This document shows positions 1 through 8,722 of a stretch of DNA of 64,000 nt, one piece after another. The translations under genes were made by a program, and so were the position numbers. The notes beneath the pieces are model-generated. The model saw only the letters and a list, made by a program, of their open reading frames with translations, was not told where the DNA came from and made no database searches. This stretch comes from Niastella vici (lineage in GTDB: Bacteria; Bacteroidota; Bacteroidia; Chitinophagales; Chitinophagaceae), in contig NZ_LVYD01000050.1 in NCBI RefSeq assembly GCF_002077945.1, positions 1-64,000 on the forward strand. The letters run 5' to 3'. The first letter of the stretch is position 1; each line of letters begins with the position of its first letter.

Positions 1-1092
1 TTACCATACACCTGGAACGGCAACACCTATAATGCCGCTGGCACTTATAAAGACACCCTGAAGAATGTGGCTGGCTGCGATTCTATCGTCACGCTCACAT
101 TGACCGTAAAAGCAACCCTGACCGGCGCTCAAACCGTAACCCTCTGTACAAGCCAATTGCCATACTCATGGAACGGCAACACCTATAATGCCGCCGGCAC
201 TTACAAAGACACCTTAACAAGTGCCGCTGGCTGTGACTCAATCGTAACATTAACACTCAACGTAAACACCGTAGTAACCGGCGCTCAAACCGTAACCATC
301 TGTACTAGTCAATTACCATACACCTGGAATGGCAATACCTATAATACTGCTGGAACTTATAAAGACACCTTGAAGAACGTGGCCGGTTGCGATTCTGTCG
401 TCACGCTCACCCTGACCGTAAACGCAGCATTAACCGGTACGCAAACCGTAACCATCTGTACCAGTCAATTACCATACACCTGGAACGGCAACACTTATAA
501 TACCGCAGGAACTTATAAAGACACGTTGAAGAACGTAGCTGGTTGCGACTCAATTGTAACCTTAACACTCAACGTAAACACCGCCGTAACAGGCTCTCAA
601 GCGATAGCCATCTGCAACAACCAATTACCATACACCTGGAACGGCAACACCTACAATTCTGCTGGCACTTATAAAGACACCTTGAAGAACGCCGCCGGTT
701 GCGACTCTATCGTCACGCTCACCCTGACCGTAAACGCAACATTAACCGGTTCTCAAACCGCAACAATCTGTACCAACCAATTACCATACTCCTGGAACGG
801 CAACACCTATAACGCCGCCGGAACCTATAAAGACACATTAATCAGCGCCGCCGGTTGCGACTCTATCGTAACACTTACCTTAATCGTAAATGCAACATTA
901 ACCGGCACACAAACCGCAACAATATGCCCAGGCCAGTTACCATACTCCTGGAATGGCAATACATACAACGCCGCCGGAACCTATAAAGACACATTAATCA
1001 GCGCCGCCGGTTGCGACTCTATCGTCACCTTAATCCTGAACGTAAAATCTTCCACTTCAAAAACAGAAAATATTTCTACCTGTGCCGGCTCT
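1..1092 (+). repeat. Seven tandem 156-bp coding repeats
   Basis: Units begin at 1, 157, 313, 469, 625, 781 and 937, each marked by TT(A/G)CCATAC. Period is exactly 156 bp (52 codons) with no indels. Protein identity between units is high, while many differences are synonymous (for example AACGGC/AATGGC, GCCGCC/GCTGGC). A diverged eighth unit follows. The array probably continues upstream of the window. Confidence 0.95.
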
Positions 1093-2244
1093 TATAAATT
1101 ACCCAATGGAGTCATCGCCTCCACAAGTGGCGTATACAGCTCCAGCTTTGTCAACCAGGCGGGGTGCGACAGTATCATCATTACTAACCTTACTTTACAA
1201 CCTGCTCCTAAATTAATTGTAAACAACCAGAACGGCGCTTGCAACCAAACCAGTATCGACCTTACTTCACAGGCCACAACTGCTGGCAGCGATGCGGGTC
1301 TCAGCTTCTCTTACTGGACAGACTCCAACGCTACCAAACCTTTGCCTGCGCCCAATGCAGTAAAGGCCAACGGCACCTATTATATCAAAGCTACCAACGC
1401 AGCCGGTTGTACCAGCATTAAGCCGGTTACGGCTCAACTGAAAAACATGCCTACGGCTAAGATCCTGGGTGGCAATGTTTGTCCGGGTACAAAAACCAAG
1501 TTAACAATTACGCTCACCGGTACAGCGCCATTTAACTTAACCTATACCGATGACACGGCCAGTCATACTGTCAATGGCATAACCAATTCTATTTATCAGT
1601 TTGAAGTAACGCCAACGACCTCTACCAAATACACCATCACCAGCGTAGCTGATGCGGTGTGCATAAACAATTCGCCTAATGCATCGGCCATGTTAAATGT
1701 GATCAAACCGCCGGCCTCAATACGTTACAATGAAGTAATTACATCTGTCAATCTGTCAACGCCGCTAAGGGCCAGATACTTTGGAAACAATTATTCCTAC
1801 TTCTGGTCGCCTGCAACCGGCCTGAACAGCGATGACGTGATCAATCCAATATTCAAATATGGTCAAAAGGTAGATTACCTGATCTATATAAAATCTGACC
1901 AGGGTTGTTTAATTGTAGATACACAAACAGTAAAAGTAATTGCCAGAACACAGGGTAATGAACCGCCAAACTTATGGGTGCCCACGGCCTGGTCGCCGCA
2001 TAATAAAGATGGCCATAACGACTACCTCTATCCATTTACGGTGAATATTGTCGAACTCAGATATTTCAGGGTATTCAATCGTTGGGGTGAACTGGTATTC
2101 GAAACAAAAGAATTAGGCAAAGGATGGGATGGCGTCTATAAAGGCGTGCAACAGGTAATGGATACCTATACCTGGACGGTGGAAGCTGTTGGTAACGATG
2201 GTACCGTATTCAAAAAAGCTGGTAATGCAATGTTATTACGATAA
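1..2244 (+). CDS. T9SS type B cargo protein with 52-residue tandem repeats (5' end outside window)
   Basis: The reading frame is open from base 1, so the start lies upstream; 747 residues are visible. The first 364 residues are seven in-register 52-residue units with the core LPYxWNGNTYN, GTYKDTL and AGCDSIVTL, each with one Cys near the unit end and one in AGCDS, suggesting a disulfide-linked Ig-like fold. A diverged eighth unit follows (KLPNGV, AGCDSI), then Ig-like segments with paired Cys. The last roughly 95 residues (VPTAWSPHNKDGHND, RVFNRWGELVFE, WDGVYKG) are the gliding-motility-associated C-terminal domain (TIGR04131/CHU_C type), the type B sorting signal for type IX secretion. The protein is therefore expected outside the cell, as an adhesin or matrix protein. 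The PorP/SprF gene begins 12 bases downstream, the usual partner of such cargo. Family assignment is firm; the ligand is unknown. Confidence 0.9.
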   Translation, partial: LPYTWNGNTYNAAGTYKDTLKNVAGCDSIVTLTLTVKATLTGAQTVTLCTSQLPYSWNGNTYNAAGTYKDTLTSAAGCDSIVTLTLNVNTVVTGAQTVTICTSQLPYTWNGNTYNTAGTYKDTLKNVAGCDSVVTLTLTVNAALTGTQTVTICTSQLPYTWNGNTYNTAGTYKDTLKNVAGCDSIVTLTLNVNTAVTGSQAIAICNNQLPYTWNGNTYNSAGTYKDTLKNAAGCDSIVTLTLTVNATLTGSQTATICTNQLPYSWNGNTYNAAGTYKDTLISAAGCDSIVTLTLIVNATLTGTQTATICPGQLPYSWNGNTYNAAGTYKDTLISAAGCDSIVTLILNVKSSTSKTENISTCAGSYKLPNGVIASTSGVYSSSFVNQAGCDSIIITNLTLQPAPKLIVNNQNGACNQTSIDLTSQATTAGSDAGLSFSYWTDSNATKPLPAPNAVKANGTYYIKATNAAGCTSIKPVTAQLKNMPTAKILGGNVCPGTKTKLTITLTGTAPFNLTYTDDTASHTVNGITNSIYQFEVTPTTSTKYTITSVADAVCINNSPNASAMLNVIKPPASIRYNEVITSVNLSTPLRARYFGNNYSYFWSPATGLNSDDVINPIFKYGQKVDYLIYIKSDQGCLIVDTQTVKVIARTQGNEPPNLWVPTAWSPHNKDGHNDYLYPFTVNIVELRYFRVFNRWGELVFETKELGKGWDGVYKGVQQVMDTYTWTVEAVGNDGTVFKKAGNAMLLR

Positions 2245-2256
2245 AAAATTTGCGTT

Positions 2257-3270
2257 ATGAAACAAGATCTAATTCGCAAAGTAGCAGTTCTGTGGTTGTT
2301 TTTCCCATGTATTGCATGGGCACAGGACCCAAGTTTTTCTCAATTCTTTTCATCTCCGCTGAATATAAATCCGGCGTTAACCGCCAATATCGATACCAAA
2401 TGGCGAATGGTCACCAATTTCCGCAGTCAGTGGATTGGTCCTGCCGCACCATATTCAACAGGAACGATCTCATACGATACCAAGGTCATGAAAGATAAAT
2501 TACCCGAAACAAGCGTGCTGGGCCTCGGCGGCATGCTTATGTACGATTACGCACAGGCAGGCATTCACCAAAGCGTATACGGATCGCTGAATGTTTCATA
2601 CAACATTACCCTGTCTGATGCAAATGGTGATCACCGGCTGGGAATAGGAGTGGGGGGCATTGTTGCTAACAAACATATAGCTTTCCACCGCCTTATTTAT
2701 CCCGAACAATTTACCGGCAATGGTTTTGATACCAATTTGCCTTCCGGCGAAGCAGCTCTCTCCAATATGAGGCCTTATTATTCTACCAGTGCAGGCGGCA
2801 CTTATAGTTATACAAATGACCGTACGAATTTCGACATGGGTATTGCCGTGTTCCATTTGAACCAGCCCAAACAAACCGTGCTCGATGATCCCAACAAATA
2901 CCTCGCCATGCGAAAAGTAGTGCATGCAAATTTCGAAACCTATCTCAATGATAATATGTTAATAAACACCAATGGCATTTATCAGGAACAATCAAAAGCC
3001 AGCTATTTTTCCGTTGGTGGCGCGCTGGGCTTTTTTATAAACGAAACCGGGGAAGACCAGGTCTTATACACGGGCGTTTGGTATTGGTCAAAGAACGCTA
3101 TTATTCCGTACATCGGTCTCCGGTATAAAACATGGCAATTTGGCTTAACGTATGATATCACTATTTCAAAGCTCAGTCAGGCCGCACAAAAACCAAAAAC
3201 ATTTGAATTATCCTTTATATTGAGGGGCGATGACCATAAAGATGGGGTCATCTGGTGCCCGTGGAAATAG
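2257..3270 (+). CDS. PorP/SprF family type IX secretion system outer-membrane protein
   Basis: This 337-residue protein has a signal peptide (hydrophobic stretch VAVLWLFFPCIAWAQ, cleavage likely after AWA) and then the family hallmark QDPSFSQFFSSPLNINPALT. The rest alternates short amphipathic strands with Gly/aromatic residues, as in the PorP/SprF beta-barrel that anchors or helps surface-attach type B T9SS cargo. It starts 12 bases after the repeat-protein gene, so the two form a cargo/anchor pair. Length is typical (about 300-350 residues). An ATG 7 bases upstream in another frame is ignored because only this frame gives a signal peptide and the family motif. Confidence 0.92.
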   Translation: MKQDLIRKVAVLWLFFPCIAWAQDPSFSQFFSSPLNINPALTANIDTKWRMVTNFRSQWIGPAAPYSTGTISYDTKVMKDKLPETSVLGLGGMLMYDYAQAGIHQSVYGSLNVSYNITLSDANGDHRLGIGVGGIVANKHIAFHRLIYPEQFTGNGFDTNLPSGEAALSNMRPYYSTSAGGTYSYTNDRTNFDMGIAVFHLNQPKQTVLDDPNKYLAMRKVVHANFETYLNDNMLINTNGIYQEQSKASYFSVGGALGFFINETGEDQVLYTGVWYWSKNAIIPYIGLRYKTWQFGLTYDITISKLSQAAQKPKTFELSFILRGDDHKDGVIWCPWK

Positions 3271-3430
3271 CGCTCCAGATACTTTTTTTCATAATATTTC
3301 GTTACGAATAAAGCTTTGCGTGGCAATGGGAACCGCCCCGTAAAGCTTTGTATTATTTTTAGTTTTTCAGGAGTTATTTTTGCCTGGTATTGCCTTGCCG
3401 GCTTAGTGAACCCCCAAACCAAATTCGTCC

Positions 3431-6400
3431 ATGAAAAGCAAGATGCGAAAAAGGCTTATCAGATTTCTGTTGATCCCGGTCCTGGTGATGGTTTTGTTGA
3501 TAGGAGTGGCATTCACCATTTTGCTGACCCAGCAACAACGCCTGGTTAAATTAGCTGTTAAGGAATTAAACAAAAAATTACCCGGCACCCTGTCTATAGA
3601 AAGCAGCGACATCTCCCTCTTTCAAAACTTTCCCTATATTTCCCTTCGGCTCAATAATGTGCGCTTTTATGCTACCAAAAGCACTTCCGAAAAGCCGTTA
3701 TTTGCGGCGGAACGCCTGTTTACCGGCTTTAGTGTCACCGATATTTTGAAACAGAACTACAAAGTGAAAGTGATCGTGCTGAAGAACGGCCATCTCGACC
3801 TCGTTGAAGAAAGCAATGGTCAGCTGAATATTGTGGAGGCCAGCCGCATTACCAGCGATACTACCACCACTGCAGATACAACCGATGCCGCGCTCAAACT
3901 CGATATCAAAAAGATCGTACTGAAGAATATTGCGGTTTCGTTCCTTGATAAGCAAAACGGCCGCAGTATAGTTTCGCAGATCGAACGCATACAATCATCG
4001 GTTCAGGATGACAGTCTGAAGATAACAGCCAGCCTTTCCGGCAAACTGATCATCGATTATACCAGCCCCGGCAATACCTCGCTTTTCCGCCAAAAACATC
4101 TCGAAACAGATCTGGCGTTGGCATATGAAAAAAATTCCGAATGGCTAACCATTGGCACCGGCAAACTGAAAGTGGAAGACGCTCTTTTTAACATTATCGG
4201 TTCTGCCAGCCTGCAAAAGAATAACAATTCGGTTGATCTCAAATTCGCCGGTGATAAACCCGATCTGCAACAATTGTTTGCCTTTGTACCCGCATCGGTT
4301 GCCCGTGAATTGAAGCATTTCCGCTATGATGGACACGTGAATTTTGAAGGGACTGTAAAAGGCAATGTGGGCAACAGACAAATGCCCCGCATCGACGTAT
4401 CATTCGGTTGTGCCAATGCCTGGCTGCACAATTCCAAAACAAACAAAAAACTCGATTCGCTGGCCTTTAAAGGTTATTATACCAATGGCGATGGAAAGAA
4501 TGGTAAAACGTCGGAACTGCGAATACTGGGCATGCATGCAAAACCGGGCTCTGGCATTTTCGACGGCAACTTCGTCATGCGCAATTTTGAGAACCCGAAG
4601 ATCTTCATGCAGGTCAATTCCAAACTGGAACTGGAATTCATAGGCGCCTTTCTCGGCATAAAAGACCTGCAACGGCTTACCGGGCAAATCGATCTTAAAA
4701 TGAATTTTAAAGAGCTGGTCGATATCAGTATGCCCGAACAATCGGTGGGGCGGCTTACTGAAGGTATCCAAAGCGAACTGGCTGTACATAATCTTACTTT
4801 CCGCATCCCCAATTATCCATATAATGTAGAACGGCTTAACCTGCATGCCAATATGAAGAACGGGTTCGTTCGCCTCGATTCCCTGGTATGCAATATTGGC
4901 CATTCCGATTTTTATGTCGACGGCACCCTGAACGATCTGCCGGCGATCTTCCACCAGCAAAGCAAACCGGTGACAGCCACCATAAATGCACGCAGCAGCA
5001 AAATGATCCTGCGCGAACTGCTGAATATCGATACAACCAAAAACCGTAAGGGAAAAGAAGAGATCTACGGGTTTACGATCGGCGCCTCATTGGAAACTTC
5101 AGTCAATGAATTGCTGCATTCGCATCCCTTGCCCAAAGGCATCTTGAAGATAGAACACCTCAACGCCGCCTTTAAAAGATACCCGCATGCCTTCCATGAG
5201 TTTGGCGCCGAGCTTACCATCGCCGATACCATGTTGCGGTTAAAGAATTTTGGCGGTCATATTGATAGCTCCGATATTTTGTTCAGCGGCCGCGTAAACA
5301 ACTATGCGCTGTGGTTCAACAAAATTAAAAAGGGGCGAACTGAGATCGCCTTCGACCTGAAATCGCAACGCCTGGCCATGAAAGACCTGCTGGGCCGCCG
5401 CACTAAAAAAATGGTCCCCATCGATTATCAGGATGAAATAGCTACCAACCTGTGGCTGCGTTCCAAAACACAATTGCGATACGATTCTGTCTTCAAATTC
5501 GCCAATATCAGGATCGCCAATATTTCGGGACAGCTCACCAAACATGCCTTCCAGCTCGATAGCATCAAAGGCAACGTGAAATTCAATACCGAAAACTTTA
5601 TAAAGATCGATACGCTCACCGGAAAGATCGGCCGCAGTGATTTTGATCTCAATATGCGGCTGTATACCGGCAAAGACAGCGCAAGGAGAATGAAGGAAAA
5701 TTACCTCAAATTCAACTCCCGTTTCCTCGACGTTGATGAGCTCACCAATTACAAATTAACCGCAAGGGAAGAAGCCACACCAGCCGCCACCGATTCATCA
5801 GCCGCGGCAACAACACCCGTACAACAGGTATCGTCATCAGTACACGCCAAAGCCTTTAATATCTTCCAGGTTCCCTTCCTCGACTTTAATGCAACAGTGA
5901 ATGTGGGCAAGGTAAAGTATCGCCGATTGTGGCTTAAAAACCTTTCTACCAATGTGCGCATGCTCGAAACCCATCACCTGTACCTCGATACCCTGCATGT
6001 TGAAATGGCCGGGGGCGCCATCGATGCACGGGCGCATTTTAATGGCACTGATCCTGAAAAGATCTATTTGAGAAGCCGCATAAAAGTGAACGATGTTGAC
6101 CTCGAAAAACTGATGCTGAAGCTGGATTATTTTGGCCAGGACTATGTGATCAATAAGAATATTAAAGGCAGGCTTACCGGACAAATAAAAGGTTATATGC
6201 GGGTGCATCCTGATCTCACCCCAATGCTCGATCAATCACAGGCGCAGCTCGATATCAACATCTACAATGGTACGCTGATGAATTTTGCCCCCATGGAAGC
6301 CATCTCATCCTACTTCAAGGATAAGAACCTGAAAATGGTACGGTTCGATACCTTGCGAAATGTGCTAACGTTCAAGGATAACACCCTGAACATTCCCGCC

Positions 6401-6673
6401 ATGAACATCAACTCCTCATTGGGCTTCCTCGAATTTTCCGGCACGCAATCGCTCGATCTCAAAATGGAGTACTACGTGCGCATCCCGCTCAAAATGGTAA
6501 CCCAGGTTGGTTTCCGCATGCTGTTCAACAAGAAAAAAGAAGAAGTGGACCCCGACCAGGTTGATGCCATAGAATATCGCGATAAGGATAAAAAGGTGCG
6601 CTTTATGAACCTGATGATCACCGGCACCCCCGATGATTACAAAGTTCATTTGGGCAAGCCGAAAAAAGCATAA
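3431..6673 (+). CDS. AsmA-like family membrane-anchored protein
   Basis: The 1080-residue product has a single N-terminal membrane anchor (about residues 10-32, FLLIPVLVMVLLIGVAFTI) followed by a long periplasmic body. The anchor is followed by VKELNKKLPGTLSIES and SLRLNNVRFYATK, typical of the AsmA N-terminal region. The C-terminal part (DINIYNGTLMNFAPMEAISSY, SSLGFLEFSGTQSLDLKMEYYVRIPL) matches the AsmA C-terminal region of Bacteroidota members. Proteins of this superfamily are repeating beta-groove bridges implicated in lipid transport between inner and outer membrane, or in envelope assembly; the exact cargo here is unknown. It follows the PorP/SprF gene after 160 bases, so it may be a separate unit. 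An intrinsic terminator follows 32 bases after the stop. Confidence 0.85.
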   Translation: MKSKMRKRLIRFLLIPVLVMVLLIGVAFTILLTQQQRLVKLAVKELNKKLPGTLSIESSDISLFQNFPYISLRLNNVRFYATKSTSEKPLFAAERLFTGFSVTDILKQNYKVKVIVLKNGHLDLVEESNGQLNIVEASRITSDTTTTADTTDAALKLDIKKIVLKNIAVSFLDKQNGRSIVSQIERIQSSVQDDSLKITASLSGKLIIDYTSPGNTSLFRQKHLETDLALAYEKNSEWLTIGTGKLKVEDALFNIIGSASLQKNNNSVDLKFAGDKPDLQQLFAFVPASVARELKHFRYDGHVNFEGTVKGNVGNRQMPRIDVSFGCANAWLHNSKTNKKLDSLAFKGYYTNGDGKNGKTSELRILGMHAKPGSGIFDGNFVMRNFENPKIFMQVNSKLELEFIGAFLGIKDLQRLTGQIDLKMNFKELVDISMPEQSVGRLTEGIQSELAVHNLTFRIPNYPYNVERLNLHANMKNGFVRLDSLVCNIGHSDFYVDGTLNDLPAIFHQQSKPVTATINARSSKMILRELLNIDTTKNRKGKEEIYGFTIGASLETSVNELLHSHPLPKGILKIEHLNAAFKRYPHAFHEFGAELTIADTMLRLKNFGGHIDSSDILFSGRVNNYALWFNKIKKGRTEIAFDLKSQRLAMKDLLGRRTKKMVPIDYQDEIATNLWLRSKTQLRYDSVFKFANIRIANISGQLTKHAFQLDSIKGNVKFNTENFIKIDTLTGKIGRSDFDLNMRLYTGKDSARRMKENYLKFNSRFLDVDELTNYKLTAREEATPAATDSSAAATTPVQQVSSSVHAKAFNIFQVPFLDFNATVNVGKVKYRRLWLKNLSTNVRMLETHHLYLDTLHVEMAGGAIDARAHFNGTDPEKIYLRSRIKVNDVDLEKLMLKLDYFGQDYVINKNIKGRLTGQIKGYMRVHPDLTPMLDQSQAQLDINIYNGTLMNFAPMEAISSYFKDKNLKMVRFDTLRNVLTFKDNTLNIPAMNINSSLGFLEFSGTQSLDLKMEYYVRIPLKMVTQVGFRMLFNKKKEEVDPDQVDAIEYRDKDKKVRFMNLMITGTPDDYKVHLGKPKKA

Positions 6674-6704
6674 AGCAGGAGGGGGGAACACCATACCAAT
6701 AAAA

Positions 6705-6735
6705 AAACCCCATCACGATATGGGGTTTCTGGGTT
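6705..6735 (+). terminator. Intrinsic terminator after the AsmA-like gene
   Basis: AAACCCCAT (6705-6713) pairs perfectly with ATGGGGTTT (6720-6728) around a 6-base loop; the downstream tract is T-rich but interrupted (CTGGGTTT). It lies just after the stop at 6673. Confidence 0.7.
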
Positions 6736-7009
6736 TAATAATTTGCACTAATAGAGTCATCGTGCTTTCTTCACAGGGATTGGATCTGCTCATAAGATAT
6801 CGGACAAAACGGGGCCATCTCTGGAAGTTCTGGGATTGGCACTAGAGCTATATCAAATATAATAAGTAATTAAAATAAAGTAAAGTGTTTTGCGGGTTTT
6901 GTTTTAAGTTCCTGAAGAATTAATAGAAGTTCCGCTTTAAGTGTTTTGGTCACAGATGATTAAGTGCCATTTTAAAAAAAGTGATCTGGATCAAGAAATA
7001 TTTCCAGGG
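6736..7009. other. Gap between convergent genes, nothing recognised
   Basis: About 270 bases, AT-rich, between the AsmA-like gene and the 3' end of the ABC-F gene on the other strand. I see no coding frame with family resemblance, no strong hairpin and no RNA motif. Confidence 0.6.
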
Positions 7010-8593
7010 CTAAACTTTAATTGTCCGTTCAACATTTACTGCGCCCAGAAAGTGTTCATCATGCGACACTACGATAAGGGTACCCTGATACCCATTGATT
7101 GCAGCAGTCAGCATCTCTATATTCTGAATATCAAGGTTATTGGTTGGCTCATCCAGCACAATAATATCCGGCGCCTGGTTGCTGATGGTAAGGCAACAAA
7201 GAATTAACCGCATGCGCTCACCACCACTCAGCGAGCCGCAGCCTTTGTCCCAATCTTCTTTTGTGAACAAGAAACGGTTTAGCCTGATCTTTATCTCATG
7301 CTCCTGCAAGGCCATATTGAATTGCTGCGCCTGCTCGTACACATTATAATTGTTGTTGATCAATGTATAATCCTGATCAATATAGATCCATTTGTTATCA
7401 GCCCGGTAAACCGTACCAGTCGCTGGTTCCAGCTCACCGAGGATCATTTTTATCAGCGTTGTTTTGCCAGAACCATTTATCCCTTTTATAACGATCCGCT
7501 CGCCGCTGTTTATTTGAATATCGAGGTTATGCGCCCAAATGTGATGCTGATCATACTTATGATTTACCCCGGTGGCCGTGAACAGCACCTTTCCCTTGTG
7601 CAGCATCATATTATTAAAACCGAATTGCATTTTGTCGATCTCCGGCAATTCATTGCGCAAGGCCTGCAGATCACCCGAAAGTCCGCTGATCTTTTCAGCA
7701 TGAGCGCCTTTGATCTTTGCCGTACTGTTTTCTGCACTGTTCCGCAAGGTGTTCATCATGATCTTTGCCACGCCTGCTTTTTCCTGCTTACGCTTTCCCC
7801 GCGCATCCAGCTTTTGCTGCCTTTCCATGGTTTCCCGTTCTTTCTCCTTTGCCTTTCGCAACGCTTTTTCCTTGCTCTGGATGTCGAGGTTCAGGGCATT
7901 ATTTTCTATTTGCTTTTGTGCCGCATAAAAATCATAATTACCGCCGTACACAGTTATGCCGCTGCTGCTTAATTCACAAATGGTATTCAACAGGTTCAAT
8001 AGCTTTCTGTCGTGGCTTACCACTACCAGGGTGCCCGATGTCGATTGTATATAATTATATAATAGTTCCCGGCCCGCAGTATCGAGGTGATTGCTGGGCT
8101 CATCCAGTAACACCAATGAAGGCTGGTGAATATGAATACCGGCCAGGAAGACCTTTGTTTTTTGTCCGCCACTTAATGTACTCATTGGCCGGGTGAGGTC
8201 AGGCTCATTCAATTGCCAGTACTGCAGTGCTTCCTGGCAACGTTCTTCAATCGTCCAGTCATCATTCAATATAGTAAGGTGTTGTTCTGTAACATGTCCG
8301 GCCAGTATCGCTTTCAATGCAGCCAACTTATGCTCAATGCGCAATGCCTGTGCAACAGTAAGCTCGTTGTACTGTCCAAATAGTTGGGGAACATAGTAAG
8401 GGGAAACATGTATATTTAAATAACCATCATGTGGTAATAATTCACCCGCCATGATTTGTAACAGCGTCGATTTTCCCGTACCATTATTCCCGGTCAGGGC
8501 AATTTTATCACCGCTGTTTACAGATAAATTGAGATTATCAAACAACCGCTCTTTATTGGGATGCTGATAAGAAAGGTTCTGGAGAATTAGCAT
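7010..8593 (-). CDS. ABC-F family ATP-binding protein (ribosome-associated)
   Basis: A 527-residue soluble protein with two ABC ATPase domains and no membrane segment, the ABC-F layout. Domain 1 has Walker A GNNGTGKST (35-43), signature LSGGQ (about 142) and Walker B LVLLDEPSNHLD. A charged linker follows (EKALRKAKEKERETMERQQ) and corresponds to the P-site tRNA interaction motif region. Domain 2 has Walker A GINGSGKTT, signature LSGGE and DIIVLDEPTNNLD. ABC-F proteins bind the ribosomal E site and either rescue translation or protect against antibiotics. It groups by length with the small (about 520-residue) members, which include resistance types, but the sequence alone does not decide this. 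The leader contains a hairpin that pairs the start codon, which suggests inducible translation. Transcribed alone. Confidence 0.88.
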   Translation of the reverse strand: MLILQNLSYQHPNKERLFDNLNLSVNSGDKIALTGNNGTGKSTLLQIMAGELLPHDGYLNIHVSPYYVPQLFGQYNELTVAQALRIEHKLAALKAILAGHVTEQHLTILNDDWTIEERCQEALQYWQLNEPDLTRPMSTLSGGQKTKVFLAGIHIHQPSLVLLDEPSNHLDTAGRELLYNYIQSTSGTLVVVSHDRKLLNLLNTICELSSSGITVYGGNYDFYAAQKQIENNALNLDIQSKEKALRKAKEKERETMERQQKLDARGKRKQEKAGVAKIMMNTLRNSAENSTAKIKGAHAEKISGLSGDLQALRNELPEIDKMQFGFNNMMLHKGKVLFTATGVNHKYDQHHIWAHNLDIQINSGERIVIKGINGSGKTTLIKMILGELEPATGTVYRADNKWIYIDQDYTLINNNYNVYEQAQQFNMALQEHEIKIRLNRFLFTKEDWDKGCGSLSGGERMRLILCCLTISNQAPDIIVLDEPTNNLDIQNIEMLTAAINGYQGTLIVVSHDEHFLGAVNVERTIKV

Positions 8594-8672
8594 AATTTCT
8601 TTCTTCAGTAGATAAATAAATAATAGCAGGCCGCTTTGCGGTTGCTATCTATTCCGGGCTGAAAGAAATTAT
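8591..8672 (-). promoter_or_regulatory. Leader hairpin sequestering the ABC-F start codon
   Basis: ATAATTTCTTTC (8592-8603) is a perfect 12-bp complement of GAAAGAAATTAT (8661-8672). On the minus-strand mRNA the 3' arm includes the AU of the AUG at 8593. Inside lies a second stem, ATAGCA/TGCTAT (8623-8628 with 8643-8648) topped by CCGC-TTT-GCGG (8631-8641). An alternative pairing TAGATA/TATCTA (8609-8614 with 8646-8651) competes with the inner stem. This looks like a translational attenuator. Confidence 0.6.
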
Positions 8673-8722
8673 CTATTACATTGAGTTGATCTAAATGAAG
8701 GAATGCAAATATACGAACTATT

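Noticed and set aside
1-1092. CRISPR-like array
   Set aside because: The 156-bp units are in frame and encode a continuous repeat protein.
7298-8196. Plus-strand open frames inside the ABC-F gene
   Set aside because: Shadows of the ABC-F coding sequence; the minus-strand frame has complete ATPase motifs.
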